Origin: CAZFQD01 sp964520885
GTDB lineage: Bacteria > Bacillota > Clostridia > Oscillospirales > SIG519
Assembly: GCA_964520885.1 (NCBI GenBank)
Contig: CAZFQD010000093.1
Location: 1-8,970 of the forward strand
Direction of reading: 5' to 3'
DNA length: 8,970 nt
Positions 1 to 6,871 of the stretch are shown piece by piece. The position numbers and the translations under genes were made by a program. The notes under the pieces are model-generated. The model ran no database searches, was not told where the DNA came from, and saw only the letters and a list, made by a program, of their open reading frames with translations. The number at the start of each line of letters is the position of its first letter. Position 1 is the stretch's first letter.

Positions 1-35
1 AAAACTGAAACATCTCTATCCAGATGTCAAGTTTT
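1..35 (-). repeat. Two-part inverted repeat downstream of rsmB, possible weak terminator
   Basis: Arms AAAACT (1-6) and ACATCT (10-15) pair with AGATGT (22-27) and AGTTTT (30-35) around a 6-nt loop, with a small internal bulge (7-9 against 28-29). Read on the minus strand it starts 15 nt after the rsmB stop and its 3' arm ends in four U. That fits a weak intrinsic terminator, but the stem is AT-rich and the window ends before any longer U-tract could be seen. It could equally be the edge of an intergenic repeat. Confidence 0.4.
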
Positions 36-50
36 AAATGTTACGAGGTA

Positions 51-1391
51 CTACATTATTTTTTTAATAGATGAGATAAAAAATCCATCCCATTCTTCAC
101 TTGGCAAAATTGTAAAGTAACCAAAATCTTTTATTGCATTAATTTTTTTAGGTATAAATTCCGAAATATCATTAAAAACAAAATTCCCATTTTCTTTTAT
201 AAAACTGTTAATAATATCTTCATTCTCTTTTGGATTTAAGGTGCAAGTTGAATAAACTAGTGTTCCACCAATTTTCAAGTGTATCGACGCATTTTCAAGT
301 AATTTTCTTTGTAATGACGGCAATTCATCAATAGAATTTTCCTGTTTTAACATAATATCGGGTTTGTTATTTATTACACCCAAACCGCTACAAGGGACAT
401 CACACAAAATTTTATCAAATAAATTCTTAGGGAAACCCATTGGTTTAGAAGCATCCATTTCCTTTGCTGTAATATTACTTAGTCCTAATCTAAAAGCTCC
501 ATTTTTCACAAGTTTTACTCTATGTTTATGTAAATCTAAGGCACAAATATTTCCCGTATTTTTCATTAACTGCGAAATTGTAAAGGTTTTGCCACCGGGA
601 GCACTGCAAATATCAAGAATGCTTTCATTTTCTTTTGGATTTAGAACAAAGCAACATAATTGGCAAGAACAATTTTGAATATGAAACAACCCTAACTTAT
701 AAGCATTTAAATTTTCAATATTACAATTAAACTTAATGCTTGCACTATTTTCCAATAAACTGTTTTTGTTTATTTCTATTTCTTCTTCATTTAATAAACA
801 TTTTAAAGAAATAAAATCGGTTTTATTAGTGTTAATTCTAATAGATGATTGGTTGCTAATTTGATTAGTAGATATTATTTTTTCGCAAATTATTTCTCCA
901 TAAGCATTAATAAATAGATTAACAATCCACAATGGAACTGAATATTTTAAACTTAAATATTTTATTTCATCGGTTTCTCTTATAGGTAAAATATCTTTTT
1001 CTTTTTCTCTTGAAATAGTTCTTAAAACTCCATTTACAAAACCACTCAAATTATTCCCAATGAATTTTTTTGTTATGATAACACTCTCATTACAAACAGC
1101 ACTATCCGGAACTCTATCCAAAAAAAGAATTTGGTATATTCCTAATCTTAAGATGTTTTTTATTATGCTGGACATCTTTGAAATTTTGATTTTAGAATAT
1201 ACTTTTATATAATAATCTATTATTACAAATTTTTCAAGTGTTCCATTTACTAACTGAGTTAAAAAAGCCCTATCAACATCTGAAAAGGAATTTTTTTTAA
1301 GCTCATTATTAAGTTCTAAATTAGAATAAGCACTATCCTTTTCGCATTTAATAATTATTCTAAGGGCAATTTCTCTTACAGTTGAAGGCAT
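51..1391 (-). CDS. rsmB: 16S rRNA (cytosine-C5)-methyltransferase RsmB (Sun family)
   Basis: The product (446 aa) is predicted to methylate C5 of a cytosine in 16S rRNA (C967 in E. coli) using S-adenosylmethionine, acting on the naked rRNA or early small subunit. Residues 1 to about 130 form the NusB-like RNA-binding domain typical of RsmB. The rest is a Rossmann methyltransferase with the SAM motif CSAPGGKT (262-269). Both cysteines of the two-cysteine m5C mechanism are present: Cys334 in DVPCSG and Cys383 in YSTCT. Length matches the family. The motif usually written QDxSS reads QNCSC (239-243), a mild departure. The ATG lies 2 nt after the yugP stop, with AAGGAG (1404-1409) 12 nt upstream, so translation is probably coupled to yugP. 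The N-terminal domain separates it from the related RsmF and archaeal-type enzymes. Confidence 0.95.
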   Translation of the reverse strand: MPSTVREIALRIIIKCEKDSAYSNLELNNELKKNSFSDVDRAFLTQLVNGTLEKFVIIDYYIKVYSKIKISKMSSIIKNILRLGIYQILFLDRVPDSAVCNESVIITKKFIGNNLSGFVNGVLRTISREKEKDILPIRETDEIKYLSLKYSVPLWIVNLFINAYGEIICEKIISTNQISNQSSIRINTNKTDFISLKCLLNEEEIEINKNSLLENSASIKFNCNIENLNAYKLGLFHIQNCSCQLCCFVLNPKENESILDICSAPGGKTFTISQLMKNTGNICALDLHKHRVKLVKNGAFRLGLSNITAKEMDASKPMGFPKNLFDKILCDVPCSGLGVINNKPDIMLKQENSIDELPSLQRKLLENASIHLKIGGTLVYSTCTLNPKENEDIINSFIKENGNFVFNDISEFIPKKINAIKDFGYFTILPSEEWDGFFISSIKKIM

Positions 1392-1393
1392 AT

Positions 1394-2083
1394 TTAGCTA
1401 CTTCTCCTTCCACTAAATCTAAGAATATAATAAAGTAAATTTAATAGAGCAACAGCTAAAGCAGCTACATAAGTCATAGCGGCTGCATTTAGAACTTTCT
1501 TGGTTCCTATTAACTCATTTTCATCTAAAATATTCATATTTCCCAAAGTTTCAACAGCTCTTGTTGATGCATTAAATTCAACAGGCAAAGTTATTAGCTG
1601 AAATAAAACAGCTAAACTAAATGCAAAAATCCCCAATAAAACCAAACCATAAATATTAAATAAAAATCCTAATATTATTAAAAATGGTGCTAAATTTGAA
1701 CCAATATTAGTAATTGGAATAATTGAATTTCTAAAATTTAATGGTGCATAATGAGTTGAGTGCTGAATTGCATGTCCTGCTTCGTGAGCCGCTACTCCTA
1801 TTGATGCAACCGAAGCACTATCATAAACTACACTTGAAAGCCTTATTACTCTTTTTTTAGGGTCATAATGGTCAGATAATTTACCTTCAATTCTTTCAAT
1901 AGGAATATCATTTAAACCATTGTTATCTAAAATTAGCCTTGCAACATGTTGCCCTGAAATATTTCTGCTTGACATTTTTTTAGAATACTTAGAAAAAGTG
2001 GTTTTAACATTAATTTGAGCTGAAAAAGCAATAATTGCACCGATTATCATAACAATGATATATGCTGGGTCTAAATAAAACAT
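1394..2083 (-). CDS. yugP: YugP-type membrane zinc metalloprotease
   Basis: This 229-aa protein belongs to the YugP family of membrane-bound neutral zinc metallopeptidases (Zn_peptidase_2). Its physiological substrate is not established. A membrane segment spans about residues 8-24. A soluble part carries the family stretch DHYDPKKRVIRLS (71-83) and the zinc motif HEAGH (100-104). Further hydrophobic segments lie at about 132-168 and 200-222. E169 in LPVEFNAS is a plausible third zinc ligand. The ATG has a perfect AGGAGG (2092-2097) 8 nt upstream. Its leader now contains a duplicated tail of fmt (2107-2157). The gene was probably once only 21 nt behind fmt, a fmt-yugP-rsmB arrangement I recall from clostridial genomes. 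Family assignment is firm; function in the cell is inferred. Confidence 0.9.
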   Translation of the reverse strand: MFYLDPAYIIVMIIGAIIAFSAQINVKTTFSKYSKKMSSRNISGQHVARLILDNNGLNDIPIERIEGKLSDHYDPKKRVIRLSSVVYDSASVASIGVAAHEAGHAIQHSTHYAPLNFRNSIIPITNIGSNLAPFLIILGFLFNIYGLVLLGIFAFSLAVLFQLITLPVEFNASTRAVETLGNMNILDENELIGTKKVLNAAAMTYVAALAVALLNLLYYILRFSGRRSS

Positions 2084-2106
2084 AATTAAAACCTCCTATT
2101 AATACT

Positions 2107-2157
2107 ATTCAAATCTACTACCAATTAATTTAATATGCCCTCTGAAATAGTCAGTAG
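2107..2157 (-). repeat. 51-bp direct repeat, copy A: detached 3' tail of fmt
   Basis: This is identical over 51 bp to 2910-2960. On the minus strand it encodes the last 16 residues of Fmt (TDYFRGHIKLIGSRFE) and the T of a stop codon. Here the stop reads TAG, against TGA in the functional copy. It starts 3 nt after the HEPN stop codon and is followed by the yugP ribosome binding site. It is not translated as part of Fmt and is a remnant. Because it is joined directly to the yugP leader, I infer that it is the original fmt end displaced by the insertion. Confidence 0.9.
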
Positions 2158-2160
2158 TCT

Positions 2161-2568
2161 TCATTTTTTAAGATTTAAGAGTTTTTTTGTAACAACTTTG
2201 ACAAACTCTATAATTTTACTTGTTTCTTCAAGTGCCTTATTCATATGAGATACATCAATTTCAGATTTATTAGGATAACGAACCTCCGAACCATAAACAG
2301 TTAAGTTAGCACACATTTCAAGAATGTTGTTAAATCTTTCGTCATAAGAAATGCAGACATTACAAAGAACTACAAGCGAATGTGTCTTTTGTAGCATTCC
2401 ACCCTTGCTTGCAATAAAACCTTTCAAGTATTTTTCAATGCACTGTTGACAATGATAACAAGCAATTTCTAATTTGGGTTTTACTTGCTTTGATAATAAA
2501 ACAGCAACCTCATAATCATTTTCAGCATATAAAAACCATTCCAAAGCAATGCTTTTTTCACTATCCAT
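2161..2568 (-). CDS. HEPN domain protein, putative toxin partner of the MNT protein
   Basis: This is a 135-aa all-helical HEPN-domain protein (PF05168-like). Recognisable pieces are CYHCQQCIEKYLKG (37-50), matching the family's QxxEKxLK helix, TH at 62-63, and VRYP (96-99). HEPN proteins next to a small nucleotidyltransferase usually form two-gene toxin-antitoxin or defence modules in which HEPN is the RNase-like toxin. The canonical RX4-6H catalytic motif is not seen: the only Arg-His pair in the right part of the protein is R97 and H108, too far apart. RNase activity is therefore doubtful. Six cysteines (37, 40, 43, 69, 72, 86) are unusual for so short a protein. The ATG overlaps the end of the MNT gene by 8 nt, with GAGGGGG upstream inside that gene, implying coupled translation. 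Confidence 0.85.
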   Translation of the reverse strand: MDSEKSIALEWFLYAENDYEVAVLLSKQVKPKLEIACYHCQQCIEKYLKGFIASKGGMLQKTHSLVVLCNVCISYDERFNNILEMCANLTVYGSEVRYPNKSEIDVSHMNKALEETSKIIEFVKVVTKKLLNLKK

Positions 2569-2884
2569 ATACTAATACCCCCTCATTTGCGATAACATAT
2601 TCAAGAGTAGAAACAATTGTTTTTCTCTCATTAAAACTATTAATATCGCTTACAATAATGTCAATCGGCATTTTTGTCTTCCCCAAAAGCGACCGTTGTG
2701 CTTTTTGAGTAGCCTCAATTTTTTTTTGATTTGATAAATCGGCTACTACATATAAATCAATATCACTATCCACATTTGGTGTTCCATAAGCATAAGAGCC
2801 AAACAAATAGATTTGCTTAGCCAAAATTTCTTTTGAAATAATTTTTGAAAGTTCCTTACTTTCTAAAATTACTTTTTCATTCAT
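2561..2884 (-). CDS. Minimal nucleotidyltransferase (MNT), putative antitoxin
   Basis: This 107-aa protein belongs to the polymerase-beta-like minimal nucleotidyltransferases. It carries the full GS-X10-DxD signature: G29-S30, D41 and D43. A third acidic residue, D75, lies in MPIDIIV, so the metal-binding triad looks intact and the protein is probably active. In characterised MNT/HEPN pairs such as MntA-HepT, the MNT protein adds AMP to its HEPN partner and silences it. That role here is inferred from the neighbouring gene. The ATG has AAAGGTGA (2891-2898) 6 nt upstream. The gene starts 23 nt after the fmt stop, so it is probably read from the fmt transcript; I see no convincing promoter of its own. 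Confidence 0.88.
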   Translation of the reverse strand: MNEKVILESKELSKIISKEILAKQIYLFGSYAYGTPNVDSDIDLYVVADLSNQKKIEATQKAQRSLLGKTKMPIDIIVSDINSFNERKTIVSTLEYVIANEGVLVYG

Positions 2885-2907
2885 ATAAATTCACCTTTCT
2901 AAAAAAA

Positions 2908-3837
2908 TCATTCAAATCTACTACCAATTAATTTAATATGCCCTCTGAAATAGTCAGTAGCCAACATTTTTTTGCCACCTTCGGGGATAATCTCAAGTAG
3001 TTTAATATGTCCGCTTTTACATTTTACTAAAATATCATTGTTTTCTTTATAAATTAAACCAAAATCAGTATTTTCTTTTTTACTCAAGATATAATTTGAA
3101 GATAAAATTTTAATTATTTTCCCTTCAAGTGTTGTATATGCAGTAGGAAAAGGGTTTAAACCTCTAATTAGATTATACACTGTTTTGCTATCCTTAAACC
3201 AGTCAATTTTTGTATTCTCCTTAGTTAAAAGTGGCGAATAAGTAGCTTGACTGTCATCTTGAATTTCTCTTTTAGCTTTATTATTAATTATTAATTCTAT
3301 TGTTTTAGATAAATTTTCTGCTCCTAATACTGCTAATTTATTATGCAAGTCCCCTACTGTATCAGTTTCTAAAATTTCTATTTCTGATTTTAAAATCACA
3401 TCTCCTAAGTCAAGTCCCTTTGCCACATACATTGAGGTTATCCCTGTTTTAGTTTCTCCATTTACGATTGACCATTGAATTGGTGAAGCACCTCTGTATT
3501 TTGGCAAAAGCGAAGCGTGAATATTAATACAACCTAATTTTGGATAGTTTAATATATATTCAGGTAGAATTTTGCCATAAGCAGTTACAACAATTAAATC
3601 GGGTTTTAAATCATTTAACAAAGGTAAAATTTCTTCATTTTTTAGAGTTTGAGGCTGAAATACAGGAATTTTTAATGTTAAGGCACATACCTTTACAGGT
3701 GGCGAAGTTATAGTATAATTTCTTCCTTTAGGTTTATCTGGCTGAGTTATAACCCCAACTACATCATAATTATCTATTGATAATCTTTCAAGGCAATCAA
3801 CTGCAAAGTCAGGTGTTCCCATAAACAAAATTTTCAA
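2908..3837 (-). CDS. fmt: Methionyl-tRNA formyltransferase
   Basis: The enzyme transfers a formyl group from 10-formyltetrahydrofolate to Met-tRNA(fMet) for translation initiation. The 309 aa match the usual length. The N-terminal formyltransferase domain begins MKILFMGTPDFAV. It contains the catalytic set N105 and H107 in NIHASLLPKYRG and D143 in GLDLGDV, equivalent to N108, H110 and D146 of E. coli. The C-terminal tRNA-binding domain follows from about residue 205. The start is TTG, chosen because the conserved N-terminus begins there and no in-frame ATG lies just upstream. A GGAAGGA (3849-3855) sits 11 nt ahead, a long spacing. The last 16 codons form copy B of the 51-bp repeat, so the present C-terminus may have been supplied by the inserted cassette. 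def is directly upstream, which suits the shared formylation cycle. Confidence 0.96.
   Translation of the reverse strand: MKILFMGTPDFAVDCLERLSIDNYDVVGVITQPDKPKGRNYTITSPPVKVCALTLKIPVFQPQTLKNEEILPLLNDLKPDLIVVTAYGKILPEYILNYPKLGCINIHASLLPKYRGASPIQWSIVNGETKTGITSMYVAKGLDLGDVILKSEIEILETDTVGDLHNKLAVLGAENLSKTIELIINNKAKREIQDDSQATYSPLLTKENTKIDWFKDSKTVYNLIRGLNPFPTAYTTLEGKIIKILSSNYILSKKENTDFGLIYKENNDILVKCKSGHIKLLEIIPEGGKKMLATDYFRGHIKLIGSRFE
2910..2960 (-). repeat. 51-bp direct repeat, copy B: functional 3' end of fmt
   Basis: Identical to 2107-2157. It supplies codons 294-309 of fmt and the first base of its TGA stop. Identity includes every synonymous position. The match breaks at both ends: 2909 is c against t at 2106, and 2961 is c against t at 2158. 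The repeat boundary therefore falls inside the fmt stop codon on one side and inside the Ala293 codon on the other. Confidence 0.95.
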
Positions 3838-3921
3838 TATTTCTTCAGTCCTTCCAAAAAAAATAAATAAATATATTTAGATTCTTCGCAAGCTTAGAAT
3901 GACAACTTTCACTCCTCACTC
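3838..3921. repeat. def-fmt gap with repeat-like sequence
   Basis: This 84-bp gap is long for this operon. It contains an imperfect inverted repeat at 3881-3900 (ATTCT and AGAAT outer arms, GC/GC inner pairs) embedded in AGATTCTTCGC...AGAATGAC, and a tandem CACTCCT pair at 3910-3923 that runs into the def stop codon. Both pieces resemble intergenic dispersed repeats I recall from other bacterial genomes; copy number here cannot be tested from one window. Next to fmt is an AT-rich stretch (3856-3880). Confidence 0.5.
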
Positions 3922-4392
3922 CTAATTATCTTTTAACTCGTCTGGAGTTAAAAATCTAATAACTTTATTTAAAAATAACTCTCCATTCAAATGGTCAACC
4001 TCGTGACAAAAGGCTTTTGCTAACAATTCAGTGCCCGTTTTTTTATACACCTTACCATATCTATCTTGGTATTTAATTGTTACTTTTAATGGCCTTTTTG
4101 TTATGCCAAATATTCCCGGACAAGACAAACAACCTTCTGAGGATATTTGCTCACCAGAGAAACTCATAATAATAGGATTTATAACTTCAATCCATTTATC
4201 TTCAATATAAACAATAAATATTCTTTTCAACATTCCAATTTGAGGAGCTGCTAAACCAACTCCATTGGCTGATAACAATGTATCCTTCATATCGTCAATT
4301 AATATGTGCAACCTTTCATCAAAAAGAGTTACAACCTTACTTACCTTTTTTAGTGTTTCATCTTCACTTGTTAAAATATTTCTAATTGCCAT
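3922..4392 (-). CDS. def: Peptide deformylase
   Basis: The enzyme removes the formyl group from the N-terminal methionine of new proteins, using a metal (Fe2+ in most family members). All three family motifs are present: GVGLAAPQ (44-51), EGCLS (86-90, metal ligand C88) and HEVDH (130-134, ligands H130 and H134, catalytic E131). In motif 3 the residue before HE is Cys129 where many homologues have Gln. The product is 156 aa. I start at the ATG at 4392 (MAIRNIL), 5 nt after AGGTGA (4398-4403). A GTG 9 nt upstream lies inside that ribosome binding site and is unlikely to be used. The gene begins 9 nt after the priA stop and precedes fmt. Confidence 0.96.
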   Translation of the reverse strand: MAIRNILTSEDETLKKVSKVVTLFDERLHILIDDMKDTLLSANGVGLAAPQIGMLKRIFIVYIEDKWIEVINPIIMSFSGEQISSEGCLSCPGIFGITKRPLKVTIKYQDRYGKVYKKTGTELLAKAFCHEVDHLNGELFLNKVIRFLTPDELKDN

Positions 4393-4397
4393 AAAAA

Positions 4398-4403
4398 TCA
4401 CCT
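4398..4403 (-). promoter_or_regulatory. Ribosome binding site deciding the def start
   Basis: AGGTGA on the minus strand, 5 nt before the ATG at 4392. The longer reading frame opens at a GTG (4399-4401) that is part of this site, so the shorter 156-aa protein is preferred. It overlaps the priA stop codon. Confidence 0.7.
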
Positions 4404-6861
4404 ACAAAATTATTTCTGGATTAAAATCAATCGTCAAATATATACCTTTATTCTCTCTATCTTTATAATATTCATCAGTAATATTTGTTATTAATTCTCT
4501 AAAAGCCTTATCATTTCTACATTTTAATATTAATTTATATCTATATTTGTTATTAATCTTAGGTATTACTGCTGGATTTGGACCTAAACCGATAATTGGC
4601 ACATTTTTATATTTATTATTCATTAGATTTTGTAATTTATAAGCAAATCTATTTGCCGCTTTTGCGACCTCAGGCTCGTCTTGCCCTTCAAAAATTAGCT
4701 GACAAATATCACAAAAAGGTGGATAAACCAACGATTTTCTAAGAGCAATTTCCTGCTTAAAAAATTCTTTATAATTTTGCGTAAAAGCAAGATTTAAAAT
4801 TTTATTTTCAGGTGTATAGGTTTGAATTATCGCTCTTCCTAAATTCTCACCTCTTCCAGCTCTGCCAATAACTTGTGTTATTAAATCAAAAGTTTTTTCA
4901 TTTGCTTTAAAATCATCACTATAAAGTGATAAATCGGCGGCTACCACTCCCACTAATGTAACATTTGGAAAATCAAGTCCCTTAGTTACCATCTGAGTAC
5001 CAACAAGAATATCGTATTCACCTTTTGAAAAATCATTTATTATTTTATCATGAGAGGACTTTTTTATTGTAGAATCTGCATCCATTCTAACTATTTTTGC
5101 ACTTGAAAATAGTATTTCCAACTCGGCTTCAATTCTTTGAGTTCCAGAACCAAAATATCTAATATTTGAAGCCTTACATTCAGGACAAATAGATGGATTT
5201 TCAGTGCTATGACCACAATAATGACACATTAAACGATTGTTTTTTGAATGATATGTTAAGGAAATATTACAATTGGGACAAATTGCAACAAAACCACAGC
5301 TTCTACAAGACACAAATGAATTATAACCTCTTCTATTAAGAAATAATATACTCTGCTGACCTTTATGTAAATTTTCAGTTATTTCATCTCTTAACTTATC
5401 ACTTATTACACCACTGTTTCCATTTTTCAATTCAGTTCTCATATCAATTACTATAACATTAGGTAGGGGATTATTGTTGTATCGCTCATTTATTTCTACT
5501 AATTTATATTTTCCATTAATAGCATTATTATAGCTCTCAATAGAGGGAGTTGCTGATGATAAAATTAAGCTTGCATTGTGAAATGAACATCTAAATCGTG
5601 CAATATCTTTTGCGTTAAATCGTGGGGACATTTCGGATTTATAGGTATGTTCTTGCTCCTCATCAATTATGATTAATCCTAAATTACTAACAGGTGCAAA
5701 TATTGCACTTCTTGTTCCAATTACAATTTGTGCTGATTTATTCTTAATTCTTTTCCATTCGTCAAGCCTTTCACCTAAAGAAAGTGCACTATGTAATATT
5801 GCAACTTTATCTCCATAGCGAGAATAAAAACGGTTTAAGATTTGAGAAGTAAGAGAAATTTCTGGGACTAAGTAAATAACACCTTTTCCAACTTCTAATA
5901 AATCATCAATTAATTTAATAAATATATGTGTTTTTCCGCTTCCTGTAATACCGTTTAATACAGTAACATTATAGCCATTTTTTTGACTTTCTTTAATAGA
6001 ATTATAAGCTTTTTCTTGTTCAATTGACAAAGAAAAGTTATTGTCGTTTTCAACCAAAAATTTCTCCGGTCGTCTAAATGCTTCTTGTTCAAAAATAGTT
6101 ATAATTCCTCTTTTATAAAGTGTTTTTATTGTTGAAGAATTACCACCAGTCATATATAATATTTCTTTTTCGGACATATCTCCATTTTCAATTAATAAGT
6201 TTAAAATTTTAATATGCTTAGGGAATTTTGCTATATTTTTTTTATTATATTCACTTAATTCTTCATTTGTAATATTTAAAGATACTATTTTTAAAGTTGC
6301 GTCTTTAGTTTTTCTGAGTAATGAAGTGTTTGTATTCACTAAACCTTTTTTGATTAAATCTTTAAGTTTTTTCTCCCCTTCTTCTAAAAACAACTGTTTA
6401 ATAATATCCTTAGTAGATTTATCATTATTTGATATATAATTAAATATTTCTTGTGAAATCTCATCTAATTGTGTGTTATCTTGAAAAATTTGCTTATTAA
6501 TTAATAATTTTTCTGAAATTTTGAAATTTAATCCCGATGGTAGCATTGCTCTAACAGCCTCATAATAAGTGCAAAAACATCTTTGTTTCATAAATTCAGC
6601 TAATTTTATGAATTCATCATCTAATACGGCATTACTATCAGCAACCATTAAAATAGGTTTAATGGTTTTATGTTCTGTTTCGCCCTTAATATTTAATACT
6701 ATTCCCTTTTGCTTTCTGTTTATTGTTCCAAATGGCACAACAACTCTTGTGCCAATATTTACTTCAGATATTAAATCATCAGGAATATAATAGTCATAAA
6801 GCTTATCAATAGGATAGATGACATTTTGTAGGGCTATTTGAGCAATATTTATTTTTGTCAT
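4402..6861 (-). CDS. priA: Primosomal protein N', PriA helicase
   Basis: PriA is the 3'-5' superfamily 2 helicase that recognises stalled or broken forks and reloads the replisome. Using the start at 6861 the protein has 819 aa. Residues 1 to about 110 match the PriA 3'-binding domain, followed by a divergent, lysine-rich winged-helix region. The helicase core shows Walker A GITGSGKT (304-311), Walker B DEEQ (400-403), LSSATPS (434-440) and QVIGRAGRG (663-671). Eight cysteines in four pairs (519/522, 528/531, 546/549, 559/562) form the two-zinc module. Walker B is DEEQ rather than the commoner DEEH. The ATG at 6861 (MTKINIAQ) has GGAGG 5 nt upstream; two ATGs at 6873 and 6876 have no good site. 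The gene follows rpoZ directly, without the coaBC seen in many relatives. Confidence 0.96.
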   Translation of the reverse strand: MTKINIAQIALQNVIYPIDKLYDYYIPDDLISEVNIGTRVVVPFGTINRKQKGIVLNIKGETEHKTIKPILMVADSNAVLDDEFIKLAEFMKQRCFCTYYEAVRAMLPSGLNFKISEKLLINKQIFQDNTQLDEISQEIFNYISNNDKSTKDIIKQLFLEEGEKKLKDLIKKGLVNTNTSLLRKTKDATLKIVSLNITNEELSEYNKKNIAKFPKHIKILNLLIENGDMSEKEILYMTGGNSSTIKTLYKRGIITIFEQEAFRRPEKFLVENDNNFSLSIEQEKAYNSIKESQKNGYNVTVLNGITGSGKTHIFIKLIDDLLEVGKGVIYLVPEISLTSQILNRFYSRYGDKVAILHSALSLGERLDEWKRIKNKSAQIVIGTRSAIFAPVSNLGLIIIDEEQEHTYKSEMSPRFNAKDIARFRCSFHNASLILSSATPSIESYNNAINGKYKLVEINERYNNNPLPNVIVIDMRTELKNGNSGVISDKLRDEITENLHKGQQSILFLNRRGYNSFVSCRSCGFVAICPNCNISLTYHSKNNRLMCHYCGHSTENPSICPECKASNIRYFGSGTQRIEAELEILFSSAKIVRMDADSTIKKSSHDKIINDFSKGEYDILVGTQMVTKGLDFPNVTLVGVVAADLSLYSDDFKANEKTFDLITQVIGRAGRGENLGRAIIQTYTPENKILNLAFTQNYKEFFKQEIALRKSLVYPPFCDICQLIFEGQDEPEVAKAANRFAYKLQNLMNNKYKNVPIIGLGPNPAVIPKINNKYRYKLILKCRNDKAFRELITNITDEYYKDRENKGIYLTIDFNPEIIL

Positions 6862-6866
6862 CTTAA

Positions 6867-6871
6867 CCTCC
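6867..6871 (-). promoter_or_regulatory. Ribosome binding site deciding the priA start
   Basis: GGAGG on the minus strand with a 5-nt spacer to ATG 6861. The alternative ATG at 6873 overlaps this site, and the ATG at 6876 lies immediately beyond it. The alternatives would add five residues (MMEVK) that are not needed to match the family N-terminus. Confidence 0.7.

Larger units (their letters stand above)
2107..2960 (-). mobile_element. Putative MNT/HEPN cassette inserted at the 3' end of fmt
   Basis: Two co-oriented genes (MNT, then HEPN) fill almost all the space between two identical 51-bp copies of the fmt 3' end. The repeat period is 803 bp. Only 25 bp lie between copy B and the MNT start, and 3 bp between the HEPN stop and copy A. 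Replacing the end of a gene with an identical copy is what site-specific integrative elements do at tRNA or protein gene 3' ends, and a 51-bp duplication is far longer than a usual transposase target duplication. No recombinase is encoded, so the cassette would need help in trans, or it arose by template switching during repair. The repeat is certain; the mobility is inference. Confidence 0.5.

Noticed and set aside
11..13. ATG on the minus strand as the start of a gene downstream of rsmB
   Set aside because: Only four codons are visible (MFQF...), they lie inside the hairpin arm, and there is no convincing ribosome binding site.
364..678. Plus-strand open frames, such as this one inside rsmB, and similar ones inside priA, gmk and yicC
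   Set aside because: Each lies opposite a strongly conserved gene, has no recognisable domain and no ribosome binding site; they are chance frames.
2161..2884. Foreign base composition of the MNT/HEPN genes
   Set aside because: A hand count over 2281-2460 gave about 34% G+C, above parts of priA (about 18% over 6181-6300) but close to a segment of fmt (about 32% over 3181-3240), so it does not prove transfer.
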